Assembly (NCBI GenBank): GCA_965212025.1
Contig: OZ243039.1
Coordinates: 558,001-622,000 of the forward strand
Reading direction: 5' to 3'
From: G965212025 sp965212025
Lineage (GTDB): Bacteria > Pseudomonadota > Gammaproteobacteria > Poriferisulfidales > Oxydemutatoraceae
Length of the DNA: 64,000 nt
The position numbers and the translations under genes are program-made. Of the stretch, positions 27,642-37,414 are shown piece after piece (the first letter of the stretch is position 1; the number at the start of each line of letters is the position of its first letter). Under the pieces are notes generated by a model. The model was not told the DNA's origin and made no database searches. It was given only the letters and a program-made list of their open reading frames with translations.

Positions 27642-29759
27642 GTGAACGTTCCGGCTGTGAAAGGAAAAAACCGGCTTTCCAAAGAAACCAGCCCGTACCT
27701 GCTCCAGCACGCGGATAATCCTGTTGACTGGTATCCGTGGGGTGAAGAGGCACTTGCCACGGCACGACAGCAGAAAAAACCCATTCTCCTGTCCATCGGG
27801 TACTCCGCCTGTCACTGGTGTCACGTCATGGCGCACGAGTCATTCGAAAACGAAGAAACAGCCGAACTGCTGAACCGTATGTTTATCAACATCAAGGTGG
27901 ATCGAGAGGAGCGCCCTGACCTGGATCAGGTCTATCAGATTGCGCAGACCATGCTGACACGCAGATCCGGTGGTTGGCCACTCACGATGTTTCTGGACCC
28001 CGTGAGCCAGTCACCTTTTTTCGGAGGCACCTATTTCCCATATCAGGCAAGCCACAACCTGCCTGCCTTCAAAACCCTGGTACAGCAGATTCACCGTTTT
28101 TTCACTGAAAGCGGTGCCGACATGCAAAAACAGGGCATAGCAATGCAGGATGCGCTGCAACAGATTTTTGCCGGCTCCCAGAGTCGCCATGCCTTGCCTG
28201 CCGATTTTGCGCAGCGCACCTGCGAACATCTGTTGCAATACTTTGATGCGGTTCACGGGGGTCTGGGTGGGGCGCCAAAATTCCCGCAACCGTCACAGCT
28301 TGGATTCCTGTTGCAAGCGCATACTGCGGGAGTAAAAGTGCCGGAAGATGGCGTACAACCACTACACGCCGCTTTGTTCACGCTGGACAAAATCATTCAT
28401 GGCGGCCTCCACGATCACTTGGGCGGGGGATTTTTTCGCTACTCGGTAGACGAGCGCTGGATGATCCCGCACTTCGAAAAAATGCTCTATGACAACGCCC
28501 AGTTGCTCGGCTTGCTTGCCGACGCGGCAGTGTTGGGGCAGAAGCCACATTATCGTGAGGTGGCGTTGTCAACCGCGACATGGATGATGCAGGACATGCA
28601 GACCGCTGAAGGGGGATTTTTCGCGGCGCTGGATGCTGATTCGGAAGGTGAGGAAGGACGTTTCTACGTCTGGGACCGGGAAGAAGTTGACGGGCTCCTG
28701 AATGAACAGGAGCGGGAATGCTTTGTGCGCCGCTTCGGTCTGGATGGCAAAGAAAATTTTGAAGGGAAATATCATCTTTACGCCGCGCATGGTCTGGGAG
28801 AGTCAGCCCAACAGACGGGTGAGGATGTGGAGGAGGCACGACAGCGTATCTCATCGGCGCGCATGAAACTCCTGAGGCAGAGAAGGCTGCGCGTGCCTCC
28901 GGGACTGGATGACAACATTCTGTGCGCCTGGAACGGCATGGCCATCAAGGGCATGGCAAGAGCCGCGCTACTGCTGGAGCGCCCGGATTTTTATGACGCG
29001 GCGCGCAAATGTCTGGATTTTATTCATCACAAAATGTGGCAAAACAAGCGGCTTTTTGCGGTCTGGGCCAAGGGGCGTGCACGTTTTTCTGCCTATCTGG
29101 ATGACTACGCTTTTCTCCTTGACGGCATTTTGGCGATGTTGCAATACCGCTGGCACAAGTCGGATATGGAGTTTGCTGCTGAACTGGCGCGGGTATTGCT
29201 TGAGCAATATGAAGACGAACAGGGCGGCTACCTGTTCACGCCGCACGATGGAGAATCCTTGCTCGCCCGGCCACGCATTGTTCACGATAGCGCGACTCCT
29301 TCGGGTTATGGAATCGCCACGCTGGCGCTGCTTCGCCTGGGTTCCCTGTGCGGGGAAACACGCTGGGTGCACAGCGCGGAAAGGGCATTGGCGCGTGCCA
29401 GCGCCGTAATTGAGAGCCAGCATGGCGAGTGCATCACGCTGGTGGCTGCTGCAATAGAAATGCACTTTCCCGTGGTTTCCGTTATTTTGCGCGGGGAGGC
29501 AGACAAAGCTGCGCAGTGGCAACGGGCGTTGGCAGCTCCCGATGATCCGGTACGCTTTAACGCGAGACGAATAGTGGTGGCAGCCCCACACGGGGTTCCG
29601 GAAGGGACAGCGTGGATTGATGAAAAAATGGCGCCTGAAAAAGGCGTGCGTGCCTATATTTGCCAAGGCAGCAAGTGCCTGGAGCCGATAGACAATGATC
29701 TCGACAAGCTGTTTTCAACTCTGGAGGCTTTGGAAAAGACGCCCGCGAATCGCCAGTGA
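27642..29759 (+). CDS. YyaL/SSP411-type protein: thioredoxin-like plus six-hairpin glycosidase-like domains
   Basis: 705 aa, starts at GTG. The N-terminal thioredoxin-like (DUF255) domain contains [12 protein letters not shown] and the CHWC redox motif in SACHWCHVM near residues 54-57. Residues about 200-700 form an (alpha/alpha)6-barrel-like domain with [16 protein letters not shown] and [12 protein letters not shown]. The family is widespread (YyaL; SPATA20 in animals) and its reaction is not established. It overlaps the next gene by four bases (GTGA), so the three plus-strand genes here are likely one operon. Confidence 0.88.
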   Translation: MNVPAVKGKNRLSKETSPYLLQHADNPVDWYPWGEEALATARQQKKPILLSIGYSACHWCHVMAHESFENEETAELLNRMFINIKVDREERPDLDQVYQIAQTMLTRRSGGWPLTMFLDPVSQSPFFGGTYFPYQASHNLPAFKTLVQQIHRFFTESGADMQKQGIAMQDALQQIFAGSQSRHALPADFAQRTCEHLLQYFDAVHGGLGGAPKFPQPSQLGFLLQAHTAGVKVPEDGVQPLHAALFTLDKIIHGGLHDHLGGGFFRYSVDERWMIPHFEKMLYDNAQLLGLLADAAVLGQKPHYREVALSTATWMMQDMQTAEGGFFAALDADSEGEEGRFYVWDREEVDGLLNEQERECFVRRFGLDGKENFEGKYHLYAAHGLGESAQQTGEDVEEARQRISSARMKLLRQRRLRVPPGLDDNILCAWNGMAIKGMARAALLLERPDFYDAARKCLDFIHHKMWQNKRLFAVWAKGRARFSAYLDDYAFLLDGILAMLQYRWHKSDMEFAAELARVLLEQYEDEQGGYLFTPHDGESLLARPRIVHDSATPSGYGIATLALLRLGSLCGETRWVHSAERALARASAVIESQHGECITLVAAAIEMHFPVVSVILRGEADKAAQWQRALAAPDDPVRFNARRIVVAAPHGVPEGTAWIDEKMAPEKGVRAYICQGSKCLEPIDNDLDKLFSTLEALEKTPANRQ

Positions 29760-30523
29760 AAGCACAACTCAGACTTTTGACTCGCTTGTTTTGCTTTGCC
29801 TTGCATCTGGTGGTGGGAGCCGTGCTGTGCGTCACGGTCTTTCCTCGTGACAGCCGAAAAATGAAACACCGCCAGGAAGCGATCGTGCAGTGGTGGCTGG
29901 GAGTTTGTGTCCGCATTCTGGGGGTATGCGTCAAGGTTCGCGGTGAATGGCAAAAACCAAAACAAGGGAAAGGCAGGCCGTTCTGCGTTGTAGCGAACCA
30001 TGTTTCCTGGGTGGACATACTCGTCTTGGGCAGCCTTTACCCGCTGCACTTTCTTTCCAAGGCAGAAATAAAAGGGTGGTTTCTGATTGGTTACCTCGCA
30101 AGCAGATCTGGAACGCTGTATATCAAGCGTGGCACGGGGGGGGGAAAGGCCCTTCAGGAAATGGCGAATTGTTTTGACCGTGGCGGGAATGTGGGGCTGT
30201 TTCCTGAAGGCTCCACCGGCAAAGACAGCGAGGTGAGAAAGTTTTATCCTCGGCTTTTTGAGGCCGCTGTGATGGCGAATGCGGTGGTACAGCCTATCTC
30301 TATTGCCTATCCATGCGCAGGAAAACTGCATCCTGCGATCCAGTTTCCCAAAAATGAGAATTTTCTGCACAACACCTTCAAAGTCATGCGCGAGAAGCAG
30401 ATAAAAGTCACGGTTGATCTTCTCGCCGCGGTGCCCGTACAGGAAAGCTATGAACAAACGGCGCGGATGGCGCAGGAAATGGTTGCGCGACACACTGAAT
30501 ATGCTTATGACAGGAGTGCTTGA
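29756..30523 (+). CDS. PlsC-like 1-acyl-glycerol-3-phosphate acyltransferase
   Basis: 255 aa. The acyltransferase motif I NHVSWVD (H-x4-D) is near residue 80, motif III FPEGST near residue 150, and an N-terminal hydrophobic anchor covers residues 8-26. The family transfers acyl chains to lysophosphatidate or related acceptors at the inner membrane. Substrate could equally be another lysophospholipid, as in OlsA-like enzymes. Begins at GTG overlapping the previous stop. Confidence 0.85.
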   Translation: MKAQLRLLTRLFCFALHLVVGAVLCVTVFPRDSRKMKHRQEAIVQWWLGVCVRILGVCVKVRGEWQKPKQGKGRPFCVVANHVSWVDILVLGSLYPLHFLSKAEIKGWFLIGYLASRSGTLYIKRGTGGGKALQEMANCFDRGGNVGLFPEGSTGKDSEVRKFYPRLFEAAVMANAVVQPISIAYPCAGKLHPAIQFPKNENFLHNTFKVMREKQIKVTVDLLAAVPVQESYEQTARMAQEMVARHTEYAYDRSA

Positions 30524-30525
30524 AC

Positions 30526-31059
30526 ATGGATGAGACACCGCCCCACGTCACCCACCGTTACGGGCGGCGCATGATGTACCTGGCATGGGCTGCCGTATTC
30601 GGCCTGCTGTACCTTTTCTTTGACGACAAAATCGAGTCAATCTACAACCCCAACAAGTCGCCCGAATCGCAGTCTACGGGAGCGGGGCTGGTGGACGTAA
30701 CTTTGCTTCGTAACCGTTATGGACACTACGTGACCAACGGCAGGATTAACAGTCAAACGGTGGAGTTTCTTCTCGATACCGGAGCCACAGACATCAATAT
30801 CCCGGAGCCTGTCGCCCAGCGTTTGCAATTGCAACGAGGTCAGGCTTTTCGCGCGATGACCGCCAACGGGACGGTAACGAATTACAAAACCCGTCTTGCC
30901 AGCGTTGAAGTCGGCGGTATTCGCCTGGAAAACGTCGAGGCCAGCATCAACCCGTACATGGGCGGTGATGGCATTTTGCTCGGCATGTCTTTTTTGCGGG
31001 AACTCGATTTTCGCCAGGATGGCTCACGTTTGACCTTGACCGGCCCGGCAGCAAAATAA
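30526..31059 (+). CDS. Membrane-anchored retropepsin-like aspartic protease
   Basis: 177 aa from the ATG at 30526, which is 9 bases after AGGAG; a TTG at 30520 is less likely. A transmembrane segment near residues 14-30 is followed by one retroviral-type protease domain: FLLDTGATDINIP holds the catalytic Asp-Thr-Gly and GDGILLGMSFLRELDF the family's second psi-loop. One DTG implies a homodimer. Matches the bacterial clan AA protease family TIGR02281 in layout. Substrate unknown. Confidence 0.85.
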   Translation: MDETPPHVTHRYGRRMMYLAWAAVFGLLYLFFDDKIESIYNPNKSPESQSTGAGLVDVTLLRNRYGHYVTNGRINSQTVEFLLDTGATDINIPEPVAQRLQLQRGQAFRAMTANGTVTNYKTRLASVEVGGIRLENVEASINPYMGGDGILLGMSFLRELDFRQDGSRLTLTGPAAK

Positions 31060-31129
31060 GCCCGCCCCGCTTCCTCTCTTTGCTTCTTCACCCTTCGCCA
31101 CGCTCAGGCACTCGACGGGGAACAACTGA

Positions 31130-31421
31130 CCCGGGCGAACCTCGGGCAGACCTCGGGCAGGCTTGGACAACCCGGGCAAGAACCTCGGGCAGGCTTGGAC
31201 AACCCGGGCGAACCTCGGGCAGGCTTGGACAACCCGGGCGAACCTCGGGCAGGCTTCGGGCAGGCTTGGGCAACCCGGGTGAACCTCGGGCAGGCTTGGA
31301 CAACCCGGGCGAACCTCGGGCAGGCAACCCCGGGCAACCCGGGCGAACCTCGGGACAGGCTTGGACAACCCGGGCAACCCGGGCGAACCTCGGGCAGGCT
31401 TGGATGACCCCGGGGAGGCTT
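31130..31421. repeat. G+C-rich minisatellite of about nine 30-bp units
   Basis: The consensus unit is three blocks: GCGAACCTCGGGCAGG, then CTTGGACAA, then CCCGG. Some units are shortened or expanded in 10-bp steps (CTTCGGGCAGG, CAACCCGGG). It fills the gap between the convergent protease gene and tupA and touches the tupA stop. Long frames through it on both strands (Pro/Gly/Ser/Arg-rich) are by-products of the repeat. Confidence 0.85.
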
Positions 31422-32229
31422 AGTGCTCGCCCCGAACCGGGAAAAACAACTGCTCTCCTTTTTTGCGAAAAGCAGCAATGCGGTCAAGACCGGGTTTCGA
31501 AACAAGCCAGTCGCGAAACCGCTTCGCGTCCTTGAAAGCGATGGCAGGATATTTTTCGGGATCCACCAGAATGATGCTGTAACGGTTTTCCAAGTGCGGC
31601 GAGTTTTCGAACACGATGGTCAGTCGGGCTCGATTTTCAAAACTGATCCAGGTGGCGCGGTCGCAAAGGGTGTAGGCACCGACCTCGTTGGCAAAGTTCA
31701 GCGTGGCTCCCATGCCGCTGCCAATTTCCAGATAGTGCGTCTTGGGCGGGACTCCTGCCGAGCTTATGTTCCACAAAGCAAGTTCCCTTTCGTGCGTGCC
31801 GCTGTTGTCCGCACGGGAAACAAAAACGGCGTCTCTGTTGGCTATGGCGTCAAAGGCTTCCACAATATTGTGCGTGGCGGCAACCCCTGCCGGATCAGCA
31901 GATGGGCCAATCAGGACAAAGTCATTACGCATGAAGGTCGTCCTTAATGTGCCGTACCCTTCTTGCACAAAAGCGAGTTCGGATAGCTCATGATGGATGA
32001 TCAAAAGGTCGGCATCACCACGACGGGCAATGTTTAGTGCCCTGCCGGTTCCAACAGGGATTACGCGGACGTCGATACCGGATTCGCGCTCGAAGACAGG
32101 CAGCAAAGCATTCAGCAAGCCGGAATTTTCGATGGAAGTCGTAGAAGCAAGGACGATATGGTTTCGCTCTGTTTCAGCAGAGGCAACCGCCAGCACTAGG
32201 CAAGCGACTGCAAAAACAGGAAATCGCAA
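31420..32229 (-). CDS. tupA: Tungstate ABC transporter, substrate-binding protein TupA
   Basis: TupA captures tungstate in the periplasm with high selectivity over molybdate. 269 aa with a signal peptide ending ...AVASAE near residue 19, the oxyanion-binding ASTTSIENSGL near residues 28-38 and VGTGRALNIARRGDADLLI, both typical of TupA. The start is TTG inside the end of the ATPase gene (34-bp overlap). Order tupB-tupC-tupA suggests one transcript. Implies tungsten enzymes elsewhere in the genome. Confidence 0.9.
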   Translation of the reverse strand: MRFPVFAVACLVLAVASAETERNHIVLASTTSIENSGLLNALLPVFERESGIDVRVIPVGTGRALNIARRGDADLLIIHHELSELAFVQEGYGTLRTTFMRNDFVLIGPSADPAGVAATHNIVEAFDAIANRDAVFVSRADNSGTHERELALWNISSAGVPPKTHYLEIGSGMGATLNFANEVGAYTLCDRATWISFENRARLTIVFENSPHLENRYSIILVDPEKYPAIAFKDAKRFRDWLVSKPGLDRIAAFRKKGEQLFFPVRGEH

Positions 32230-32930
32230 AATTCCTCTCCTTTAAGTTTTTGAAAAAAATCAGAGCAACGGCTCTGAACGAGTAGCTTGCCATTGCTGAA
32301 GTACAGAACTTCGTCACACAACCTGCGCACCTGCGCGAGATTATGCGTGGCAATCAATATTCGGGTGCCTTTGCTTTTCAGACTTTGAATCAACTCTTCC
32401 ACTTTTTTTGCCGAGTTGGCGTCCTGCTCACTGGTGGGTTCATCGAGCAGCAAAATGTCCGGATTGACCACGCAGGCGCGGGCAATCCCCAACCTTTGTT
32501 GCTCACCGCCGGAAAGCTGGACAGCGAGTTGCGATGCACAATTTTCCATGCCAACTGCCTCCAGCATTTTTCGCGCCAGAGAGCCACTCGTAGCCTGCGA
32601 CAAGCCTCGCTTACGCAAGACAAAAGAGATGTTTGCCTGCGCTGAGCGGCACAGAAACTCGGGTTTCTGAAAAGCCATGGCAATGTGCGGTCGGCATTGG
32701 CTGAGAGGCACGTCTCCCCAACGGATTTCGCCGCTGCTCGGTCTGAGCAAGCCATGGCACAGTTTGAGAAACGTGCTTTTTCCGGAACCATTGGAACCGA
32801 TGATCGCAGTGCAGTTTTCTGCCGAGCTGGAAAAACTGATGTTCTCGAGCAGGGTTTTGTTTTTGCGGCGAAAGCTGAGTGCCTCAACGGTCAGGCGTGG
32901 CATTCTGCTGCTGCTGTTCACGACCATCAC
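32196..32930 (-). CDS. tupC: Tungstate ABC transporter, ATPase TupC
   Basis: 244-aa ABC ATPase: Walker A GSNGSGKST near residue 45, signature LSGGEQQRLG near residue 145, Walker B ILLLDEPTS, and the switch His in IATHNL. It sits between the permease (3-bp gap) and the binding protein, so tungstate is the inferred substrate. Confidence 0.88.
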   Translation of the reverse strand: MMVVNSSSRMPRLTVEALSFRRKNKTLLENISFSSSAENCTAIIGSNGSGKSTFLKLCHGLLRPSSGEIRWGDVPLSQCRPHIAMAFQKPEFLCRSAQANISFVLRKRGLSQATSGSLARKMLEAVGMENCASQLAVQLSGGEQQRLGIARACVVNPDILLLDEPTSEQDANSAKKVEELIQSLKSKGTRILIATHNLAQVRRLCDEVLYFSNGKLLVQSRCSDFFQKLKGEEFCDFLFLQSLA

Positions 32931-32933
32931 CGT

Positions 32934-33641
32934 TCAGGAAAAAGTCCGCAGTTTTCTGAAGTCGCCCAGTGCCTGCGCCAAAAATGAAGCGAGTAAGGCA
33001 ATCGTCACAAGGATGATGCCCAGCGCCAATGCTAGCGAAAGATTGCCCTTGCTGGTTTCAAGCGCGATGGTCGTGGTCATGATCCGGGTGTGATGGTTGA
33101 TGTTGCCTCCAACAATCAGCACCCCTCCCACTTCACCAATTGCTCTGCCGAACCCTGCCAGAACGGCTGTCAACAGGCTGTAGCGGCCTTCCCACAGCAA
33201 CACGCCCGCCAGTTTGAGGTTTGAACAGCCAAAAGCGCGCAATTGTTCGCCCAGCCTCGCGTCCAGGTCATGGATGGTCTGATGGGTCAGCATGGCGATA
33301 ATCGGAAAAACGAGCATCACTTGGACCAGAATCATGGCAAGCGGCGTGTAGAGAATTTCCAGTGCCCCCAAAGAACCGGAACGGGACAGGAATAAGTAGA
33401 GGAATAGTCCCGCCACCACTGGCGGCAGTCCCATCAGAGCGGTCAGGGTGCCAATCAGGAAACGTCTTCCGTAAAAGTTTTTCACCGCCAGAAAGGCTCC
33501 TAAAGGCAAGCCCGCAACGAGGGCAATCGCTACTGCCGTGAGGCTTACGCGCAGAGAAAGAAAAGTGATTTCTGCCAAGTCTTCGTTCCATGACACCATC
33601 AATGAGAATGCCAGTTGAAGGGCTTCAGTAAAACTTTCCAT
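32934..33641 (-). CDS. tupB: Tungstate ABC transporter, permease TupB
   Basis: 235 aa with about five or six membrane segments and the EAA-loop region ending GFGRAIGEVGGVLIVGGNI, highly characteristic of TupB permeases. First gene of tupBCA, divergent from tpx. Confidence 0.9.
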   Translation of the reverse strand: MESFTEALQLAFSLMVSWNEDLAEITFLSLRVSLTAVAIALVAGLPLGAFLAVKNFYGRRFLIGTLTALMGLPPVVAGLFLYLFLSRSGSLGALEILYTPLAMILVQVMLVFPIIAMLTHQTIHDLDARLGEQLRAFGCSNLKLAGVLLWEGRYSLLTAVLAGFGRAIGEVGGVLIVGGNINHHTRIMTTTIALETSKGNLSLALALGIILVTIALLASFLAQALGDFRKLRTFS

Positions 33642-33869
33642 GTCGCAAGCCGTTCAGGAACGGTGTCGGAAAATGACGCGCCTGTTTCGTAAATGGTTTC
33701 CCGTCATGTCCTGCCTGCTTGACGGGCTGGCAGAGGTGGTGCAAATCAGGCATATAATTCGGCAGGCTTTACGGGTCGGCACTTTTTCTGGTGCTTGCCC
33801 GGAGATTTCAACAACTATGGCAGAGCTCGTTATCGCCGACGGCTTTGCCGCCGAAAAAAGGTAAAGAAT

Positions 33870-34379
33870 ATGGCAAGAATTACTTTGCACGGGGATGAAT
33901 CGCAAACTTGCGGTGACCTGCCCCAAGTCGGAACCATGGCTCCGGACTTCTGTCTCGTGAACCAAAACCTGGAAGACATTACACTGGAAACATTCGGGCA
34001 GCACCGGAAAATCATTTATATCGTTCCCAGTCTGGATACGCCGGTATGCGCCATATCCACTAAAAAGTTCAATGGCTTTGCGATTCAGCATGAGAATGTG
34101 AAGATCATCATTGTGTCTTCGGATTTGCCGTTTGCGATCAAACGCTTCTGTGCGGCTGAAAAAACTTCCAGAGTGACACCGCTGTCGACCATGCGTTCGC
34201 CGGGTTTTTCCAACGAATATGGAGTGCGCATAACCGAAGGGCCACTGAGCGGACTCACCGCGAGGGCACTCCTGGTTTTGGATGGGGACAATTCAGTCAT
34301 CTACAGCGAGCTGGTTTGTGAACTGGGCGATGAGCCAGATTATCAGGCAGCAATGGACATCGCGGTTTCGACAGAATAA
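33870..34379 (+). CDS. tpx: Thiol peroxidase Tpx
   Basis: Tpx is an atypical 2-Cys peroxiredoxin reducing peroxides with thioredoxin. From the ATG at 33870 it has 169 aa; an upstream in-frame start adds 25 non-homologous residues. The peroxidatic Cys is in PSLDTPVCAIS near residue 61 and the resolving Cys in KRFCAAEK near residue 95, both at the positions known in E. coli. A TATAAT lies at 33753-33758. Confidence 0.93.
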   Translation: MARITLHGDESQTCGDLPQVGTMAPDFCLVNQNLEDITLETFGQHRKIIYIVPSLDTPVCAISTKKFNGFAIQHENVKIIIVSSDLPFAIKRFCAAEKTSRVTPLSTMRSPGFSNEYGVRITEGPLSGLTARALLVLDGDNSVIYSELVCELGDEPDYQAAMDIAVSTE

Positions 34380-34521
34380 ACAAGCGACTGTAATCTGGCG
34401 AGCTGGATGAAATCCCGGCTCTTTTTGCGCCGGGTCAAGCCACCGAGACCAAGCACCAAAATCATACGTGGCGGCTGTTTGTGCCGCCGTTGGAACCGCC
34501 GCTGGCTCCCAAGCCCGCATT

Positions 34522-35731
34522 CTACAGACCCGGAGCGATCCCGCCCGCGACCTTGAAACAAGTCCGCAACACGGGGGGGCAGTTGGCGGCTCGCATGCCC
34601 AGTCGGCGCAGAGACGGCGGGAAAAGGCTGTGCGGAGAAAAAACGTATTTGATCGTGTCGAGGGCACTTTTCATGGCTTTGCTTCTGAAATTGCCAGACG
34701 CTGGTAGCGGCTGAGCCAATGGCTGCCGACCACGGTTCTCTGGCAGTCGGCGCAGAGACGGCGGGAAAAGGCTTTTGATGCTGACCAAACAAATCATTGA
34801 CGTCTGCCAGCCCCAGATTCCCGCCCTGGCCTGCCAAGGGATGTATCACGTGTGCCGCGTCCCCAACCAGTACGCAATGGCCACTGACAAAACGCTGTGC
34901 CATCAATCCTTGCAGAGGAAAAGAAAGCGGTGTCGTCAAGATTTCCGAAAGAGCATGTTTCGCGGCAAAAAAGCGGTTGAACCCGGTGCTGAGCTGCGCG
35001 TCGTCCCAAGAGGTCAACGCCTCCTCTTCCGAGCGCGGACAAGACCAAATGACACATCCGACATCCGGCTTTTCAGTGGGCAGAAAGGCAATGATATGTC
35101 CTGAATGGAACACTTGCCAGCAAGTGTTTTCGTGACCGCCTTGCAGTCGTGCAAGAAAAACCACCGCCGTCTGACGGTAGTCCCCAAGGCAATGGGGTAT
35201 GGACAGGCAGGTACGCAGCCCTGAGTTCATACCGTCAGCACCAATGACCAAGGCCGCAGGCAGTTCCTCGCCATTTTCGAAAACCAGCACAGGCGGCCCA
35301 CAAAGCGAATCCCGGACAAAGCGCAAGTGACTCGTGCGAGCCTGGAAGCGGATGTCCTGATGGGACTTTAGTACCTGCCCGAGAGTCGCGCACACCAGTT
35401 TGTTTTCCACAATGCACCCCAGCCTTGTCACGCCGAAATCCGAGATCCTGAAATGGACATGCCCCTGACCTTCACCGTCCCATACCTGCATTGCCTCGTA
35501 GTGAAGAGCGCGTCCACTCACCTCAATTTCTCTCCAGGCTCCCGCTGCCGTCAAGGTCGCGATGGAAGCCTCGCTAAGCGCCAGAACCGGAGGCTCAATT
35601 GGTGCGTGCAAGTCGAAAGAAGACGGCGGATCTCCCAGTATCACAATGGGACGATTCGTTGCCGCGAGTCGCGCGGCGGCGGACAGACCGATCAGACCAG
35701 TCCCGATAATGACGATGGGCAGCACGGTCAC
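34522..35731 (-). pseudogene. UbiI/VisC-family FAD monooxygenase with a disrupted C-terminus
   Basis: The family hydroxylates the ubiquinone ring. The N-terminal Rossmann motif GTGLIG, the GADGMNSGLR motif near residue 170 and GDAAHVIHPLAGQGGNLG near residue 296 are intact. After NDLFGQHQ a 30-bp segment is inserted that is an exact copy of sequence further on (34744-34773 equals 34600-34629), and the normal end is then split over two other frames: one with VVGSHWLSRYQRLAISEA, the other with SALDTIKYVFSPHSLFPP finishing GGIAPGL at 34522. The uninterrupted frame instead runs to 34343 with an unrelated tail. The start is probably the GTG at 35731 just after a copied ubiH stop. Likely defective, or the sequence has local errors. 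Confidence 0.75.
34600..34773. repeat. Exact 30-bp direct repeat inside the damaged ubiI C-terminus
   Basis: 34600-34629 and 34744-34773 are identical over 30 bases, starting CAGTCGGCGC and ending GGGAAAAGGCT. The first copy is at the native place (encoding SLFPPSLRRLG on the minus strand); the second accompanies the loss of frame. Confidence 0.8.
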
Positions 35732-37414
35732 GTCAGTCGCCCGCAATATCTGGCAAATCCAGGCCCCAGACGGGAATAATGGACATACCCCTGACCTTCA
35801 CCATCCCTCTACCCGCATTGCCTCGTAGTGAAGAGCGCGTCCACTCACCTCAATTTCTCTCCAGGCTCCCGCTGCCGTCAAGGTCGCGATGGAAGCCTCG
35901 CTAAGCGCCAGAACCGGAGGCTCAATTGGTGCGTGCAAGTCGAAAGAAGACGGCGGATCTCCCAGTATCACAATGGGACGATTCGTTGCCGCGAGTCGCG
36001 CGGCGGCGGACAGACCGATCAGACCAGTCCCGATAATGACGATGGGCAGCACGGTCACGTCAGTCGCCCGCAATATCTGGCAAATCCAGGCCCCAGACGG
36101 GAATAATGGACATACCCCTGACCTTCACCATCCCTCTACCTGCATTGCCTCGTAGTGAAGAGCGCGTCCACTCACCTCAATTTCTCTCCAGGCTCCCGCT
36201 GCCGTCAAGGTCGCGATGGAAGCCTCGCTAAGCGCCAGAACCGGAGGCTCAATTGGTGCGTGCAAGTCGAAAGAAGACGGCGGATCTCCCAGTATCACAA
36301 TGGGACGATTCGTTGCCGCGAGTCGCGCGGCGGCGGACAGACCGATCAGACCAGTCCCGATAATGACGATGGGCAGCACGGTCACGTCAGTCGCCCGCAA
36401 TATCTGGCAAATCCAGGCCCCAGACGGGAATAATGGACATACCCCTGACCTTCACCATCCCTCTACCCGCATTGCCTCGTAGTGAAGAGCGCGTCCACTC
36501 ACCTCAATTTCTCTCCAGGCTCCCGCTGCCGTCAAGGTCGCGATGGAAGCCTCGCTAAGCGCCAGAACCGGAGGCTCAATTGGTGCGTGCAAGTCGAAAG
36601 AAGACGGCGGATCTCCCAGTATCACAATGGGACGATTCGTTGCCGCGAGTCGCGCGGCGGCGGACAGACCGATCAGACCAGTCCCGATAATGACGATGGG
36701 CAGCACGGTCACGTCAGTCGCCCGCAATATCTGGCAAATCCAGGCCGCAGACGGGAATAATGGACATGCCCCTGACCTTCACCATCCCTCTACCCGCATT
36801 GCCTCGTAGTGAAGAGCGCGTCCACTTGCCTCAATTTCTCTCCAGGCTCCCGCTGCCGTCAAGGTCGCGATGGAAGCCTCGCTAAGCGCCAGAACCGGAG
36901 GCTCAATTGGTGCGTGCAAGTCGAAAGAAGACGGCGGATCTCCCAGTATCACAATGGGACGATTCGTTGCCGCGAGTCGCGCGGCGGCGGACAGACCGAT
37001 CAGACCAGCCCCGATAATGACGATGGGCAGCACGGTCACGTCAGTCGCCCGCAATATCTGGCAAATCCAGGCCCCAGACGGGAATAATGGACATACCCCT
37101 GACCTTCACCATCCCTCTACCCGCATTGCCTCGTAGTGAAGAGCGCGTCCACTTGCCTCAATTTCTCTCCAGGCTCCCGCTGCCGTCAAGGTCGCGATGG
37201 AAGCCTCGCTAAGCGCCAGAACCGGAGGCTCAATTGGTGCGTGCAAGTCGAAAGAAGACGGCGGATCTCCCAGTATCACAATGGGACGATTCGTTGCCGC
37301 GAGTCGCGCGGCGGCGGACAGACCGATCAGACCAGCCCCGATGATGACGATGGGCAGCACGGTCACGTCAGTCGCCCGCAATATCTGGCAAATCCAGGCC
37401 GCAAGCCAGACGGG
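35453..37414 (-). repeat. Array of six 327-bp copies of the ubiH-ubiI junction
   Basis: Copies begin near 35453, 35780, 36107, 36434, 36761 and 37088, almost identical. Each carries the last codons of ubiH behind a fresh ATG (a mini-ORF ending DLPDIAGD), then the first ~90 codons of ubiI. The copy at 35453 continues into the rest of ubiI and the copy at 37088 is joined to ubiH, so the array lies between the two genes. Copies 2-6 share a 1-nt change that stops the ubiI frame after about 91 residues. Copies next to ubiH read GAGLIG and REIEASGR, the others GTGLIG and REIEVSGR. Units of exactly 109 codons. Confidence 0.92.

Noticed and set aside
31080..31535. Long Pro/Gly/Arg-rich frames on both strands
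   Set aside because: They follow from the 30-bp minisatellite, whose length is a multiple of three, and lack start-site support.
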